Positions 7,731 to 16,129 of a stretch of 64,000 bases of DNA are shown piece after piece. Source of the DNA: CAZHRK01 sp964534555 (GTDB lineage: Bacteria; Babelota; Babeliae; Babelales; RVW-14); NCBI GenBank assembly GCA_964534555.1, contig CAZHRK010000001.1, positions 558,001 through 622,000 of the forward strand, given 5' to 3'. The notes beneath the pieces were generated by a model that searched no databases, had not been told where the DNA came from, and saw only the letters and a program-made list of their open reading frames with translations. The number at the start of each line of letters is the position of its first letter. The first letter of the stretch is position 1. The translations under genes were made by a program, and so were the position numbers.

Positions 7731-9464
7731 ATGAAAGAGTCTGTAAGCAAAATTCGCATTTTTCGCATAAAAAACATAATTATGGGCTTTTTTGCCTTTA
7801 TGTTTATTGTGATTTTTAGACTTTTTTACTTGCAGATTGATCGCCAGCACCAGTTTTACTCCCTTGGCGAGCGTAACTTTTTGAGGGTGGAAGTAATTAC
7901 CCCCCTCAGAGGTGATGTTTATGACTGTAATAAAGTGCTCCTTGCTGCCAATAAAGCGGTTTTTGATTTATATTGGCAGGGCTCAGGAGTGCAATTATCT
8001 AGAGAAGAGCATGAGCTTCTTGCTCGGCTTTCTCAGATTATGGGTGTCGATATCGCATCTGACCCAAAACTTTTTCAGGGTATTGTTTTTGCGAGCAAGA
8101 AAGCTCGCAGATTTCTTTTAAAAGAAGACCTTTCATTTCAGCAGCTTTGCATGATTAGTGAGCTGTCTCAAAATGTATCATCTCTTGTCGTTGAGAACCG
8201 ATTCAAGCGCGTTTATCCCCACCATCAGCTTGCGAGCCATGTCCTTGGGTTTTTAAGCCGGTCAGATAATGTCGGAAAGGCAGGCATTGAGTCTCGGCTG
8301 CATGATGATCTTAAGGGTGTTGAGGGGCGACGTGTTCACGTTATTACAGCTACAGGGCGCAGCCTTATGCAGCGGATAGACCAAGAGGCTCGTGCAGGTA
8401 AAGATCTTGCTTTGACGCTTGATTTTAATATTCAAAAAATAGCTGAATCACTCTTTGCGCCTGAGCAGTCAGGGGCTGTTGTTGTGATGGATCCATTTGA
8501 TGGCTCTGTAAAGGCACTTGTTTCGTATCCTCAGTATGATCCAAATCTATTCTTAAGTCCTCTGTCAGAAGCAGAGTGGGAAGCAATATCGTTTAATAAT
8601 CCTTTGCTTAACAGAGCAACAAGCGCGCTTTATCCACCGGCATCAACATTTAAGCTTATTACTATGGCTGCTGCCCTGGAAGATAAGCTGGTAGACCCGC
8701 ATCAAGAGTTCTTTTGTCATGGGTATGTTGAGTATTGCGGGCGCCGCTATCACTGCCTTAATCGCCTTGGCCATGGGTCGCTTAATCCACGTATGACACT
8801 TTCTCGTTCGTGTAATATTCCCTTTTTTCATATTGCAAAAAAAATAAACATTAATCGTTTAGCTTATTTTGCAAATTGTTTTGGGCTGGGCAAAAAAACT
8901 GATTTTATTCTTCCCGAAAAACAAGGCCTTATTCCTACAACAGCATGGAAAAAGCAGGTCTTTGGCGAGCGTTGGTGGCGTGGCGAAAACCTATCTGCCT
9001 GCATTGGGCAAAGCTATTTACTTGTTACGCCGCTTCAGCTTGCTCGCATGGTGAGTGCGGTGTGCGCTGGTTTTTTAGTCAAACCGCGCTTGCTTGCAGA
9101 TGAGCCTGTTGAGCGAGAGTTGGTGCCAATATCACAAGATACACTTAATCTACTTAAGTGCGGAATGCGTGATGCAGTCATTGAAGGATCAGCTCGTAGG
9201 ATGGCGCATCTTAAGAATTTTGATATCTGGGCAAAAACAGGTACGGCACAGACGTGTAGCCTTAGTTTGTCTCAGGAAAAAGATTTGAGAAAATACACTG
9301 AGCATGGCTGGTGCATTTCGTTTTTTTCATACAAGCGCTCTCGCCCACTTGCTCTTGTAATTATGCTTGAGCACACTGGGCATTCACGCTTTACAACTGC
9401 ATTAGCAGAGAATTTTATGCGTAAATACCAGCGCCTTATGGAGGAGGGGGCGTACAATGATTAA
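7731..9464 (+). CDS. mrdA: Penicillin-binding protein 2 (elongasome transpeptidase)
   Basis: Cross-links peptidoglycan during side-wall growth, working with RodA and MreC (both encoded elsewhere in this window). N-terminal membrane anchor (about residues 14-36), a dimerisation/pedestal domain starting with the conserved RGDVYD, then the transpeptidase domain. All three active-site motifs are present: STFK at 305-308 (Ser nucleophile), SCN at 360-362 and KTG at 502-504. At 577 residues it is slightly short for the family. It overlaps the downstream phosphatase gene by 8 bases, indicating an operon. Confidence 0.94.
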   Translation: MKESVSKIRIFRIKNIIMGFFAFMFIVIFRLFYLQIDRQHQFYSLGERNFLRVEVITPLRGDVYDCNKVLLAANKAVFDLYWQGSGVQLSREEHELLARLSQIMGVDIASDPKLFQGIVFASKKARRFLLKEDLSFQQLCMISELSQNVSSLVVENRFKRVYPHHQLASHVLGFLSRSDNVGKAGIESRLHDDLKGVEGRRVHVITATGRSLMQRIDQEARAGKDLALTLDFNIQKIAESLFAPEQSGAVVVMDPFDGSVKALVSYPQYDPNLFLSPLSEAEWEAISFNNPLLNRATSALYPPASTFKLITMAAALEDKLVDPHQEFFCHGYVEYCGRRYHCLNRLGHGSLNPRMTLSRSCNIPFFHIAKKININRLAYFANCFGLGKKTDFILPEKQGLIPTTAWKKQVFGERWWRGENLSACIGQSYLLVTPLQLARMVSAVCAGFLVKPRLLADEPVERELVPISQDTLNLLKCGMRDAVIEGSARRMAHLKNFDIWAKTGTAQTCSLSLSQEKDLRKYTEHGWCISFFSYKRSRPLALVIMLEHTGHSRFTTALAENFMRKYQRLMEEGAYND

Positions 9465-9948
9465 GAAAGCTGTTTTTTGCGACAGAGACGACACCTTAAT
9501 TTATAATGTGCCGTATCTTTCTGATCCTGAAAAATGTGTCCTTATCCCCGAAATTCTGCCGGTTTTAAAAAGCTTTGCTGCGCAAGGATATCTTTTTTTT
9601 ATTGTTACAAATCAGTCTGGCATAGCTCGTGGTTTTTACTCTGTGCAAGACGCCGAGCATGTTAATAATAAAGTGATTGAGCTTTACCATCAGCAGGGAA
9701 TTGTTTTTACTAAGGCTTATTTTTGCCCGCATCACCCAGAAGCAGGAACTACTCAAGAGTTTAAGGTTGACTGTGGCTGCCGTAAGCCAATGCCTGGAAT
9801 GCTTTTGCAAGCCGCAGAAGAGTTTGATATTGATTTATCAAAAAGCTATATGATTGGTGATCGAGAGTCTGATATGCTTGCAGGAAGTGCTGCTGGGTGT
9901 AAAACTATAACGATGTCAGATATTCTATCTGGTAAGTGCATTATTTAG
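9457..9948 (+). CDS. gmhB: HAD-family phosphatase, GmhB-like (heptose bisphosphate phosphatase)
   Basis: GmhB removes the 7-phosphate from D-glycero-manno-heptose 1,7-bisphosphate during LPS inner-core heptose synthesis. HAD motif I is CDRDDTL with D9 and D11; the usual 'DRDGT' Gly is Asp here. Motif II is VTNQSGIARG (about 49-58). The Cys/His zinc loop typical of GmhB/HisB-N is complete (CPHHP then CGCRKP, about 91-112), and the last motif is GDRESD. GGAGGGGG precedes the ATG. Histidinol phosphatase is an alternative within the same subfamily; the LPS genes in the window favour the heptose role. Confidence 0.8.
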   Translation: MIKKAVFCDRDDTLIYNVPYLSDPEKCVLIPEILPVLKSFAAQGYLFFIVTNQSGIARGFYSVQDAEHVNNKVIELYHQQGIVFTKAYFCPHHPEAGTTQEFKVDCGCRKPMPGMLLQAAEEFDIDLSKSYMIGDRESDMLAGSAAGCKTITMSDILSGKCII

Positions 9949-9958
9949 GGAAATTCGT

Positions 9959-11065
9959 ATGACACATCTACCAACACAACAAGAACAAAATAAGGTTTTT
10001 TCAGGAAACATTCTTTTATTTTATGCGTTTGATGTTGGTGATGATATTGATCTTGATCTGATCAAACAAAAAGGCTTAGTAAACACCTGTGTTATGCCTC
10101 TTTCTGCGTATTTTAAGAACTATCATATTCCACTCGCATTTAGAATGGATGTTGATCAGGCGGTTGGCGCAACAGTGATGAACGCAAGCTGTATTTCAAG
10201 CAAGATTCATCATTTTGGCGTATTGTCATTTTGTTATAGAATCCCGTTTAAAGAAAATTTCGATGAGCTTAAAGTAAAGATTATTGATATCAAAAAAAGC
10301 TTTGATGAGCGCAGTGATATTGATGCTCGTATAGCTTTTAAGAACATCCAGTCAGCAATCAAAAAGCCTCGCTTTTACAGCTTGAAGAATTCCTATTTTG
10401 CTGTTCAAGTGTATCCGCTAAAAGATCAAATCAAACCAGAAGAATTTAAAGAGCTTTATGGTTCTAGAATTGCATCGCTTTTGCGCCTTGAGATGCATAC
10501 GTTATCTGATTATCAGATAGATGAAATACTCGCTTCTAGTATTGGGTATTATGGTCAGGATCTTATCATTGTTGATGGCTCTGGTGCATTTTTGTACGAC
10601 GATGAATACTTTGAGCCACTAGAGTTTTTTGAGTTTGCCAATATTCAAAAACTAGAACTTCAGTATTTTGATAGGCTTCTTGATCAAAAGCTTAACTTCT
10701 TTTATTCGCAGCGTTCGTATAAAGTTCCACTTAAAGCGTATGTTCCGCTTATTAGCCAGCGAATAGAGCTCCCAGTCTCCCGTTTGGCAAACCTTCGTGT
10801 TGATATATCTGTAGTGACAGAGCGCCTTGAGAACAGTATTAAAATGGCTGGTGATGAGTTTTACTCTCGCTTGTACTCAATGCTGGTTGAAAAAATGTCC
10901 ATCAGAGAGTGGCGCGACTCTATCAACAGAAAACTTAATATCATCAAGGATTTATACACCGTCTACCAAGATCGTCTAGATACCATTCATGAAGAGCTGC
11001 TGACAGTTGTTATTATCATACTTATCACCTTTGAGGCATTTGTTGCGTATCTTAAGCTTCACTAG
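9959..11065 (+). CDS. RMD1/RMND1 (DUF155)-like membrane-tail protein
   Basis: 368 residues with no signal peptide. A mixed alpha/beta first two thirds is followed by a long helical stretch and one C-terminal transmembrane helix (LLTVVIIILITFEAFVAYL, about 345-365). The pattern fits the DUF155 family of mitochondrial RMND1 and yeast Rmd1/Sif2: a GYYGQDLIIVDGSG-type strand region, helices rich in R/L (RLYSMLVEKMSIREWRDSIN), then KLNIIKDLYTVYQDRLDTIHEELL just before the tail anchor. In mitochondria RMND1 supports translation; the bacterial role is unknown. It follows gmhB by 10 bases and is probably in its operon. The family assignment is by pattern only. Confidence 0.55.
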   Translation: MTHLPTQQEQNKVFSGNILLFYAFDVGDDIDLDLIKQKGLVNTCVMPLSAYFKNYHIPLAFRMDVDQAVGATVMNASCISSKIHHFGVLSFCYRIPFKENFDELKVKIIDIKKSFDERSDIDARIAFKNIQSAIKKPRFYSLKNSYFAVQVYPLKDQIKPEEFKELYGSRIASLLRLEMHTLSDYQIDEILASSIGYYGQDLIIVDGSGAFLYDDEYFEPLEFFEFANIQKLELQYFDRLLDQKLNFFYSQRSYKVPLKAYVPLISQRIELPVSRLANLRVDISVVTERLENSIKMAGDEFYSRLYSMLVEKMSIREWRDSINRKLNIIKDLYTVYQDRLDTIHEELLTVVIIILITFEAFVAYLKLH

Positions 11066-12111
11066 GTAGTGCTCATAAGCGTGTCAAAGTCATAAATGCA
11101 AAAGCTATCTGTTCCATAATTGGATACGGATAAATGCTTGCCGTCTGGCGACATACCAACTCCATGAGGGAAGCTGAGTTTCGATTGTTTTCCATTAAGA
11201 CTAAATTTTTTGTTACCTATTTTCCCTGTTGCTTTATCAAATGTATAGCACAGTACAGCGTCATTTCCTTGGTTAGTGAAAATAATAGACTCATCTTTTT
11301 GATCAAAAATTATGTCTTCGATATTAATAAAAGCATCATGATCTTGAAGCGTGCAGATAGGCTCTTCGTCTATGATGCCAGTTGTAGCATTAAATGAATG
11401 TACTGAAATGTAAGTATGTTGAGGGCTTGGTTTTTTTGTTGCTTGTGAGCTATAGGCAATTGCTATATAGTTATCATCTTTTGTAAAAGCTATGCTTTTG
11501 GGGCTGTATACAGTTGTATCTGGTGTTTTTAATCTGAAGATTGGGGTTAATGCTACTGTTGGGCTTTTTACGACTTCGTAGATATGAACAGCGTTATCAG
11601 CCCAGATTCTTGTTGTTGCTAGGAACTTTCCATTATTTGAAAATTTAACACCGTGAAATCCTCCTTCGTTCTTAAAAAAGCTTGCTGTAGGAGTTGAGTC
11701 TATTTCTCCGGTATCTTTGTTTACTTTGAACAATCTAAGTGCAATAGGTCTGAATTGTGTTACGGCAAGGAGCTCTTTGTCTGGTGACAGCGCAAGGCTC
11801 TCTGATGTTTTAAGTCCATCAATCTCTAGGGCAGCAACTACTTGATTGAGATTACAACTTCGTGTTGTAGTATCAAAGTTATGGCTGCATATAAATCCGC
11901 CAAAAAAATTTGTAGTAAAGACTGTTTTATTATCAAACCATACTGTCGCGCTGCAGGTTGAGTGCCTCATTCTATTTTCTACAAATATTCTGTCACAGGG
12001 GAGCTGCCGGTAGAGCGCTGTATTTGTTGGTACTTCAATTAGTGGTGCGCTGCTGTCTGCGCGTAATGGTAGTAAAAATACCACTAATGCTAATAACTTT
12101 TTAAAAAACAT
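11062..12111 (-). CDS. Exported beta-propeller (YncE/lactonase-like) protein
   Basis: About 349 residues from the ATG at 12111; the frame opens at a GTG at 12132. An N-terminal signal peptide (MFFKKLLALVVFLLPLRA) is followed by repeated blades of about 45-50 residues with recurring 'SPDGK.L.V' elements: LSPDKELLAVTQ, SNNGKFLATT, TKDDNYIAIA and MSPDGKHLSVSNYGTDSFCIYDF. This predicts a six- or seven-bladed WD40/lactonase-type propeller in the periplasm or outside the cell. Propellers of this kind act as binding scaffolds or lactonases; no catalytic signature was found. Its stop overlaps the end of the convergent DUF155-like gene by 4 bases. Confidence 0.75.
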   Translation of the reverse strand: MFFKKLLALVVFLLPLRADSSAPLIEVPTNTALYRQLPCDRIFVENRMRHSTCSATVWFDNKTVFTTNFFGGFICSHNFDTTTRSCNLNQVVAALEIDGLKTSESLALSPDKELLAVTQFRPIALRLFKVNKDTGEIDSTPTASFFKNEGGFHGVKFSNNGKFLATTRIWADNAVHIYEVVKSPTVALTPIFRLKTPDTTVYSPKSIAFTKDDNYIAIAYSSQATKKPSPQHTYISVHSFNATTGIIDEEPICTLQDHDAFINIEDIIFDQKDESIIFTNQGNDAVLCYTFDKATGKIGNKKFSLNGKQSKLSFPHGVGMSPDGKHLSVSNYGTDSFCIYDFDTLMSTT

Positions 12112-12233
12112 AATTTGTAGCCTTTTTTTCACATTATCTTGTAAAAGAATCTTATAAACAGATCTTTGGGCGCGATATGATAAAAACAGTTAATACTTCT
12201 TTTTGGTAAAGTCTATTTGGTGAGGGGCTGAGT

Positions 12234-12419
12234 ATGTCCAGGATAAAAAAACTAATTCTAAAAATAACGGTATTTATTATTTTCTTTGCAGGTCTTGGAT
12301 ATGCAGGGTTTTTAATTTATAACTACATCATTGAAGATGCTACTAAACGAATTCGTGCAAGTATTGTGAGCACGATAAATCCTTTGACTTGGCCTAAACG
12401 AATTTTTGGCGGAAAATAG
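12234..12419 (+). CDS. Small single-pass membrane protein
   Basis: 61 residues, basic N-terminus (MSRIKKLILK), one hydrophobic helix (about 10-31) and a basic tail ending WPKRIFGGK. GAGGGG stands 5 bases before the ATG, supporting real translation. It lies 10 bases before arfB and is probably co-transcribed with it. No family recognised. Confidence 0.6.
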   Translation: MSRIKKLILKITVFIIFFAGLGYAGFLIYNYIIEDATKRIRASIVSTINPLTWPKRIFGGK

Positions 12420-12429
12420 TTAGAATAGT

Positions 12430-12861
12430 ATGAACACAGATATTATTGTACAGCCCGGCGTAATCATCCCGTTTTATGAGCTTGATATTGCAACCAGCCG
12501 CGCTGGCGGTGCAGGGGGGCAGCATGTGAATAAAACTGATTCACGTGTCACAGTTCGCTGGAATGTCCACAATACTCTTGCTTTGACAGATCTACAACGA
12601 TCTCGAGTACTGAGCTTTTTGCAGCATAAACTTACAGCAGATGGTGACCTTATTGTTCATAATAGCGAGTCTCGTAGTCAGGGGCAAAATAAAGAAAACG
12701 CATTACGGCAACTAGTAGAAATAGTTCGCAGGGCGCTGTTTATTCCTAAAAAGCGTGTTGCTACTGCGGTATCTAAATCCGCTAAGCGCGCGCGCCTGAA
12801 AGAGAAAAAGCGACAAGGCGAAGTAAAGCGGCTGCGCAGTAAAAAATTTGATGATGATTAG
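12430..12861 (+). CDS. arfB: ArfB/YaeJ-like peptidyl-tRNA hydrolase (ribosome rescue)
   Basis: Rescues ribosomes stalled on non-stop mRNA by hydrolysing peptidyl-tRNA. The 143-residue protein carries the RF-1 domain with the catalytic motif GGAGGQHVNKTDSRV (about 27-41) and lacks the codon-recognition domain of full release factors. The Lys/Arg-rich tail (about 100-140) matches the segment that enters the empty mRNA channel in ArfB. No tmRNA gene was recognised in the window, but one may lie elsewhere. Followed by a terminator shared with the DEAD-box gene. Confidence 0.92.
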   Translation: MNTDIIVQPGVIIPFYELDIATSRAGGAGGQHVNKTDSRVTVRWNVHNTLALTDLQRSRVLSFLQHKLTADGDLIVHNSESRSQGQNKENALRQLVEIVRRALFIPKKRVATAVSKSAKRARLKEKKRQGEVKRLRSKKFDDD

Positions 12862-12866
12862 AAGAA

Positions 12867-12894
12867 AAAAGGGGCACCTGTAAGTGCCCCTTTT
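12867..12894. terminator. Bidirectional intrinsic terminator
   Basis: Stem AAAAGGGGCAC/GTGCCCCTTTT (11 bp) with loop CTGTAA, flanked by A- and T-runs. It lies between the convergent arfB and DEAD-box helicase genes. Confidence 0.9.
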
Positions 12895-12898
12895 GTTT

Positions 12899-14185
12899 TT
12901 ATGAACTTGGTTGTTCAATAAAAGTGATTGCTTGACCAATCTTGTTTGCTCTACCAGTTCTACCGATTCTGTGAATATAATCGTCGTGTGTTTGTGGTAG
13001 ATCATAGTTGATAACGTGTGAAACATCGTCTATATCAATACCACGTGCCACAACGTCTGTTGCCAGAAGAATTTTTACCCTATTATCTTTAAATTGAGCA
13101 AGGGCATTTTTTCTTTGTGATTGTGTTTTGTCACCGTGGATTGATGATACGGTAAAGCCGCGCTCTCTAAGGGCGCGAGACAGTTTATCAGTTGCACGTT
13201 TTGTTTTGGCAAAAACAATAACTTTTGAAAAGTCAGGCTTGATCAGCAAGTTATGTAGAACATCAACTTTGTTGTCACCTGTAACCTTAATAATATCTTG
13301 GTTAACATTTTCTGATGACTGACGAGTTTTAACGCTCACTGATACAGGATTCTTAAGGAACTCGTCCATGACAGCCTTAATGTTTTTTGAGATCGTTGCA
13401 GAGAAGAAGATAGATTGGCGTCTCTCTGGAAGCTTTGAAATGATATATTTCATATCATTTATAAAGCCCATATCAAGCATTGTATCAACTTCATCAAGTA
13501 CGATTGCATCAAAGTGGCCAAAGTTAATTGCACGCTGTTGTTCAAGATCTTTAAGACGACCAGGTGTCCCAATAACAAAATCAGGATGTCTTCTTAGGTG
13601 ACTTACTTGAAAGTTGATGCTAGCGCCACCAATACAAAGTACCGTGGTCAGGGCTGTTTTTTCTTTGAAGAATTTAAGTTCGTCTTGGATCTGCGCTGCA
13701 AGCTCGCGAGTTGGAGCGATAATCAGCGCGCGCTTAATCTTTTTGCTGAAAAGATTATTAACAAGCGGGATAAGGAAAGCGGCTGTTTTACCTGTTCCTG
13801 TATTTGCACTACCAATAAGATCTCTGCCTTCTAGAAGGTGTGGGATTGCTTGGTCTTGAATAGGCGTAGGTGTTTTATAACCGCGCTTAATAATGTTTTC
13901 TTTAACGATATCGGTTAGCAAAAAGTCAGAGAAGTTGTTTTGTGAAACATATGCTGGTGCAGTAACTTGCTCTTCTACTTTTTTGATAAAGTCTGATGGG
14001 TTAAAGGTTTTTACACGGCGGCCGCCTTGGTGCTGGCGTCTGCGTGCAAATCCGTGCGTTGCTGATGAGCGGTTGCCCCAGCTGCGTTTTGGGCGTGAGC
14101 CTTCAGCAAAAGAACCTCTCGCGTCATTACTACGGCTAAATGTTCTTTTGTTTTGGCTACGTTCTTGTGTGCTGTGATGTGACAT
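12899..14185 (-). CDS. DEAD-box ATP-dependent RNA helicase
   Basis: Unwinds RNA duplexes in ribosome assembly or mRNA turnover. A basic, Arg/Ser/Gly-rich N-terminal extension (about residues 1-60) precedes two RecA-like domains. Visible motifs: the Q-motif region (GYKTPTPIQDQAIP), Walker A ANTGTGKTAAF, PTRELAAQ, GTPGRL, DEVD in place of DEAD, SAT, and the domain 2 motifs ATDVVARGIDID and HRIGRTGR. The frame extends 30 codons upstream; the ATG at 14185, preceded by GGGAT, gives a normal N-terminus. The subfamily (RhlE/CsdA/RhlB) cannot be fixed by eye. Confidence 0.95.
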   Translation of the reverse strand: MSHHSTQERSQNKRTFSRSNDARGSFAEGSRPKRSWGNRSSATHGFARRRQHQGGRRVKTFNPSDFIKKVEEQVTAPAYVSQNNFSDFLLTDIVKENIIKRGYKTPTPIQDQAIPHLLEGRDLIGSANTGTGKTAAFLIPLVNNLFSKKIKRALIIAPTRELAAQIQDELKFFKEKTALTTVLCIGGASINFQVSHLRRHPDFVIGTPGRLKDLEQQRAINFGHFDAIVLDEVDTMLDMGFINDMKYIISKLPERRQSIFFSATISKNIKAVMDEFLKNPVSVSVKTRQSSENVNQDIIKVTGDNKVDVLHNLLIKPDFSKVIVFAKTKRATDKLSRALRERGFTVSSIHGDKTQSQRKNALAQFKDNRVKILLATDVVARGIDIDDVSHVINYDLPQTHDDYIHRIGRTGRANKIGQAITFIEQPSS

Positions 14186-14374
14186 ATAATCCCATATATA
14201 AAAATAAAAAATGACAACGACGTCCTGATAACTTAATAAGGACGTGCTGCTAAAGGCGAAACAGAGTTTCATCACGCAACAAACTGATGATTCCAGCGCC
14301 TAGTAATTTTTTAGAGGGCTAAAGTCACTGATTTATTGATACGTTAGATCGAAAGATCTTGGCCAGATGAGCGG

Positions 14375-14451
14375 TGGTGTGCCTAACAGGATTCGAACCT
14401 GTGGCCTAGCAATTAGGAATCGCTCGCTCTATCCACCTGAGCTATAGGCAC
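14375..14451 (-). tRNA. tRNA-Arg(CCU), CCA encoded
   Basis: On the minus strand the acceptor GTGCCTA/TAGGCAC pairs 14445-14451 with 14379-14385. The anticodon loop TTCCTAA gives CCT. The discriminator is A and CCA is encoded at 14375-14377. Confidence 0.94.
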
Positions 14452-14543
14452 AATAACAGCCCCATAAGGATACGTTGTTTGCCTAATCTTGTAAACCAGG
14501 TTCTGCAATAAAAATGTTTCAGTTTGAAATGATTGTTTGCATG

Positions 14544-14578
14544 ATAAAAGGGCTTTGAATGAACAAAAGCCCTTTTAT
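14544..14578 (-). terminator. Intrinsic terminator
   Basis: Inverted repeat ATAAAAGGGCTTT/AAAGCCCTTTTAT (13 bp, 9-base loop). It lies just after the stop of the small exported protein at 14601 on the minus strand. Confidence 0.75.
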
Positions 14579-14600
14579 TCTCATAATTATCAGTTTGGAG

Positions 14601-14966
14601 CTACTTTGTTAATTGTCGATCATTTATTAATCCGCTTATTTTACTTAGCAGTCCATCTATGGATAAAGCGTAAAGAAAAAGAAGGTCACCCTCACTTGAT
14701 GCATAGTCTGATATAAGTTTGGAATAAGCTATTAAATCTATTCCCTCTTCACGACCCCTTACACGCATGATTTTCCCTGCCTCATATCTACAAGCAAAAT
14801 CGAGTTCCTTAAGATCCTTGCGGAGCTCTTCCTCTAAATTTAGATATTTTGATTGAAACTTATGAACTTGAGCATCAAATGTGTTTGTAAAACCGTTGCT
14901 TAATGGCTGATGTGATGCCAAAAGTGAGCTTGTAATAACAAAAGCGAAAGCTATAAGACGTTTCAT
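14601..14966 (-). CDS. Small exported helical protein
   Basis: 121 residues, no family recognised. Signal peptide MKRLIAFAFVITSSLLASHQ, then a soluble, charged, mostly helical domain (FQSKYLNLEEELRKDLKEL). One Cys remains after cleavage. GGGGGAAATTAACT stands before the ATG. It is monocistronic, flanked by a terminator and, upstream, by the tRNA-Arg(UCG) gene. Confidence 0.65.
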   Translation of the reverse strand: MKRLIAFAFVITSSLLASHQPLSNGFTNTFDAQVHKFQSKYLNLEEELRKDLKELDFACRYEAGKIMRVRGREEGIDLIAYSKLISDYASSEGDLLFLYALSIDGLLSKISGLINDRQLTK

Positions 14967-15145
14967 AGTTAATTTCCCCCTCAGGATATGAAATCGTTTC
15001 GTAAAACTACAACTTATGAATTGGAGTATTACATAGACTTAACTGATTAAAAAATGGGGAAAAGCCAAAAGAAGTCGATTTTATGGCTGTTTGTAACTCT
15101 CACAGTTGTTTGTGGGGAATGTTTTTTACAAACATTTGAGTTGTG

Positions 15146-15222
15146 TGGTGCGCCTGGCAGGGCTCGAACCTGCAACCTGCGGATTCGAAGTCCGACACTC
15201 TATCCAATTGAGCTACAGGCGC
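15146..15222 (-). tRNA. tRNA-Arg(UCG), CCA encoded
   Basis: On the minus strand the acceptor GCGCCTG/CAGGCGC pairs 15216-15222 with 15150-15156. The anticodon loop CTTCGAA gives TCG. The 27-43 pair of the anticodon stem is a T-C mismatch. CCA is encoded at 15146-15148. Confidence 0.93.
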
Positions 15223-15307
15223 TTATCTTGAAAGCCTTAGTATATCAGGAGAGGCCAATTACACTAGAGACGATCTCTATTTTTTTACAAAAAACAAGGT
15301 ATTAAAC

Positions 15308-16129
15308 CTAAAATCCTTTAAGCGATTCTGGTTTAATAAGTGTTACCCACCGGAGTGATGAAAGATTAATCAGGGGGCGTATTTCGATAATATGATAAAG
15401 CTCTTTTTCTTTGAGTGAATGGACCGTAATTCTTCCAAGGCAGAAGCCTTCAGGATAGACCAATCCCTCTCCGCTTGAGATAACAAGATCATTGTCATCA
15501 ATTTTAAAAAGATGGCTTACATAGGTGAAATTACAGGTGTTACTGCTATTGAATCCTTGTACGATTCCACTTGCGTGTGTCTTGCTTGCGTAAGCAGCAA
15601 CTTTGCTTTTTTCATCAGTAATTAATGTAATTTTTGAAAACCAGTCGTGTACCTGGCTTACATGGCCAACGAGATGATTTTGAAAAAGGGCAATCATATC
15701 TTTCTCAACACCATCGCGCGCACCTTTATTAATAAGAAAATAATGTTGAGTGCTGTCGATATGCTTTGAGACAACTTTTCCAAGCATTCGTTTGGTTGTT
15801 TTGTAACGATCTTGGAACTGTGTGACCTCTTCGAGCGAAGCGGAAAATTGCTTTGTTGCTGTAAGCTGAATAGTGCTATCAAGTAACTCTAAGTATCGTT
15901 GTTGTAGGGTATCATATGCCTCAGTAAGCTCGGTGTAATCTTTTTTATTCTTAAAATAATTTTTTATTTTTGATCCAACAAAGTTTGTACTTGTTGTTAT
16001 CGGATAAGCAAACCATGCAATTACTCGATCGGTTATTCCAGTGGTGTAATGCGTCCATTGGCGTAGCCCATAAAACAGGCAAAAAACAACCGCTCCAAAA
16101 AAACAAAGTTTTCTTACCGTTTGATTCAT
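15308..16129 (-). CDS. mreC: MreC rod-shape-determining protein
   Basis: Scaffolds the side-wall elongation complex with PBP2 and RodA. One N-terminal transmembrane helix (about residues 5-22), a coiled coil (about 50-85, YDTLQQRYLELLDSTIQL) and the two-beta-barrel periplasmic domain, with recognisable MreC elements such as LITDEKSKVAAYA and ASGIVQG, then the SSGEGLVYPEGFCLGRI segment. The ATG at 16129 is chosen because it overlaps the dus stop as ATGA and has AAGGAA eight bases upstream. Neighbouring mreB and mreD are not in the window. Confidence 0.88.
   Translation of the reverse strand: MNQTVRKLCFFGAVVFCLFYGLRQWTHYTTGITDRVIAWFAYPITTSTNFVGSKIKNYFKNKKDYTELTEAYDTLQQRYLELLDSTIQLTATKQFSASLEEVTQFQDRYKTTKRMLGKVVSKHIDSTQHYFLINKGARDGVEKDMIALFQNHLVGHVSQVHDWFSKITLITDEKSKVAAYASKTHASGIVQGFNSSNTCNFTYVSHLFKIDDNDLVISSGEGLVYPEGFCLGRITVHSLKEKELYHIIEIRPLINLSSLRWVTLIKPESLKGF

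Noticed and set aside
12899..14185. DEVD in place of DEAD as evidence of inactivation
   Set aside because: Variation at the third position of this box occurs in active helicases, and all other motifs are intact.
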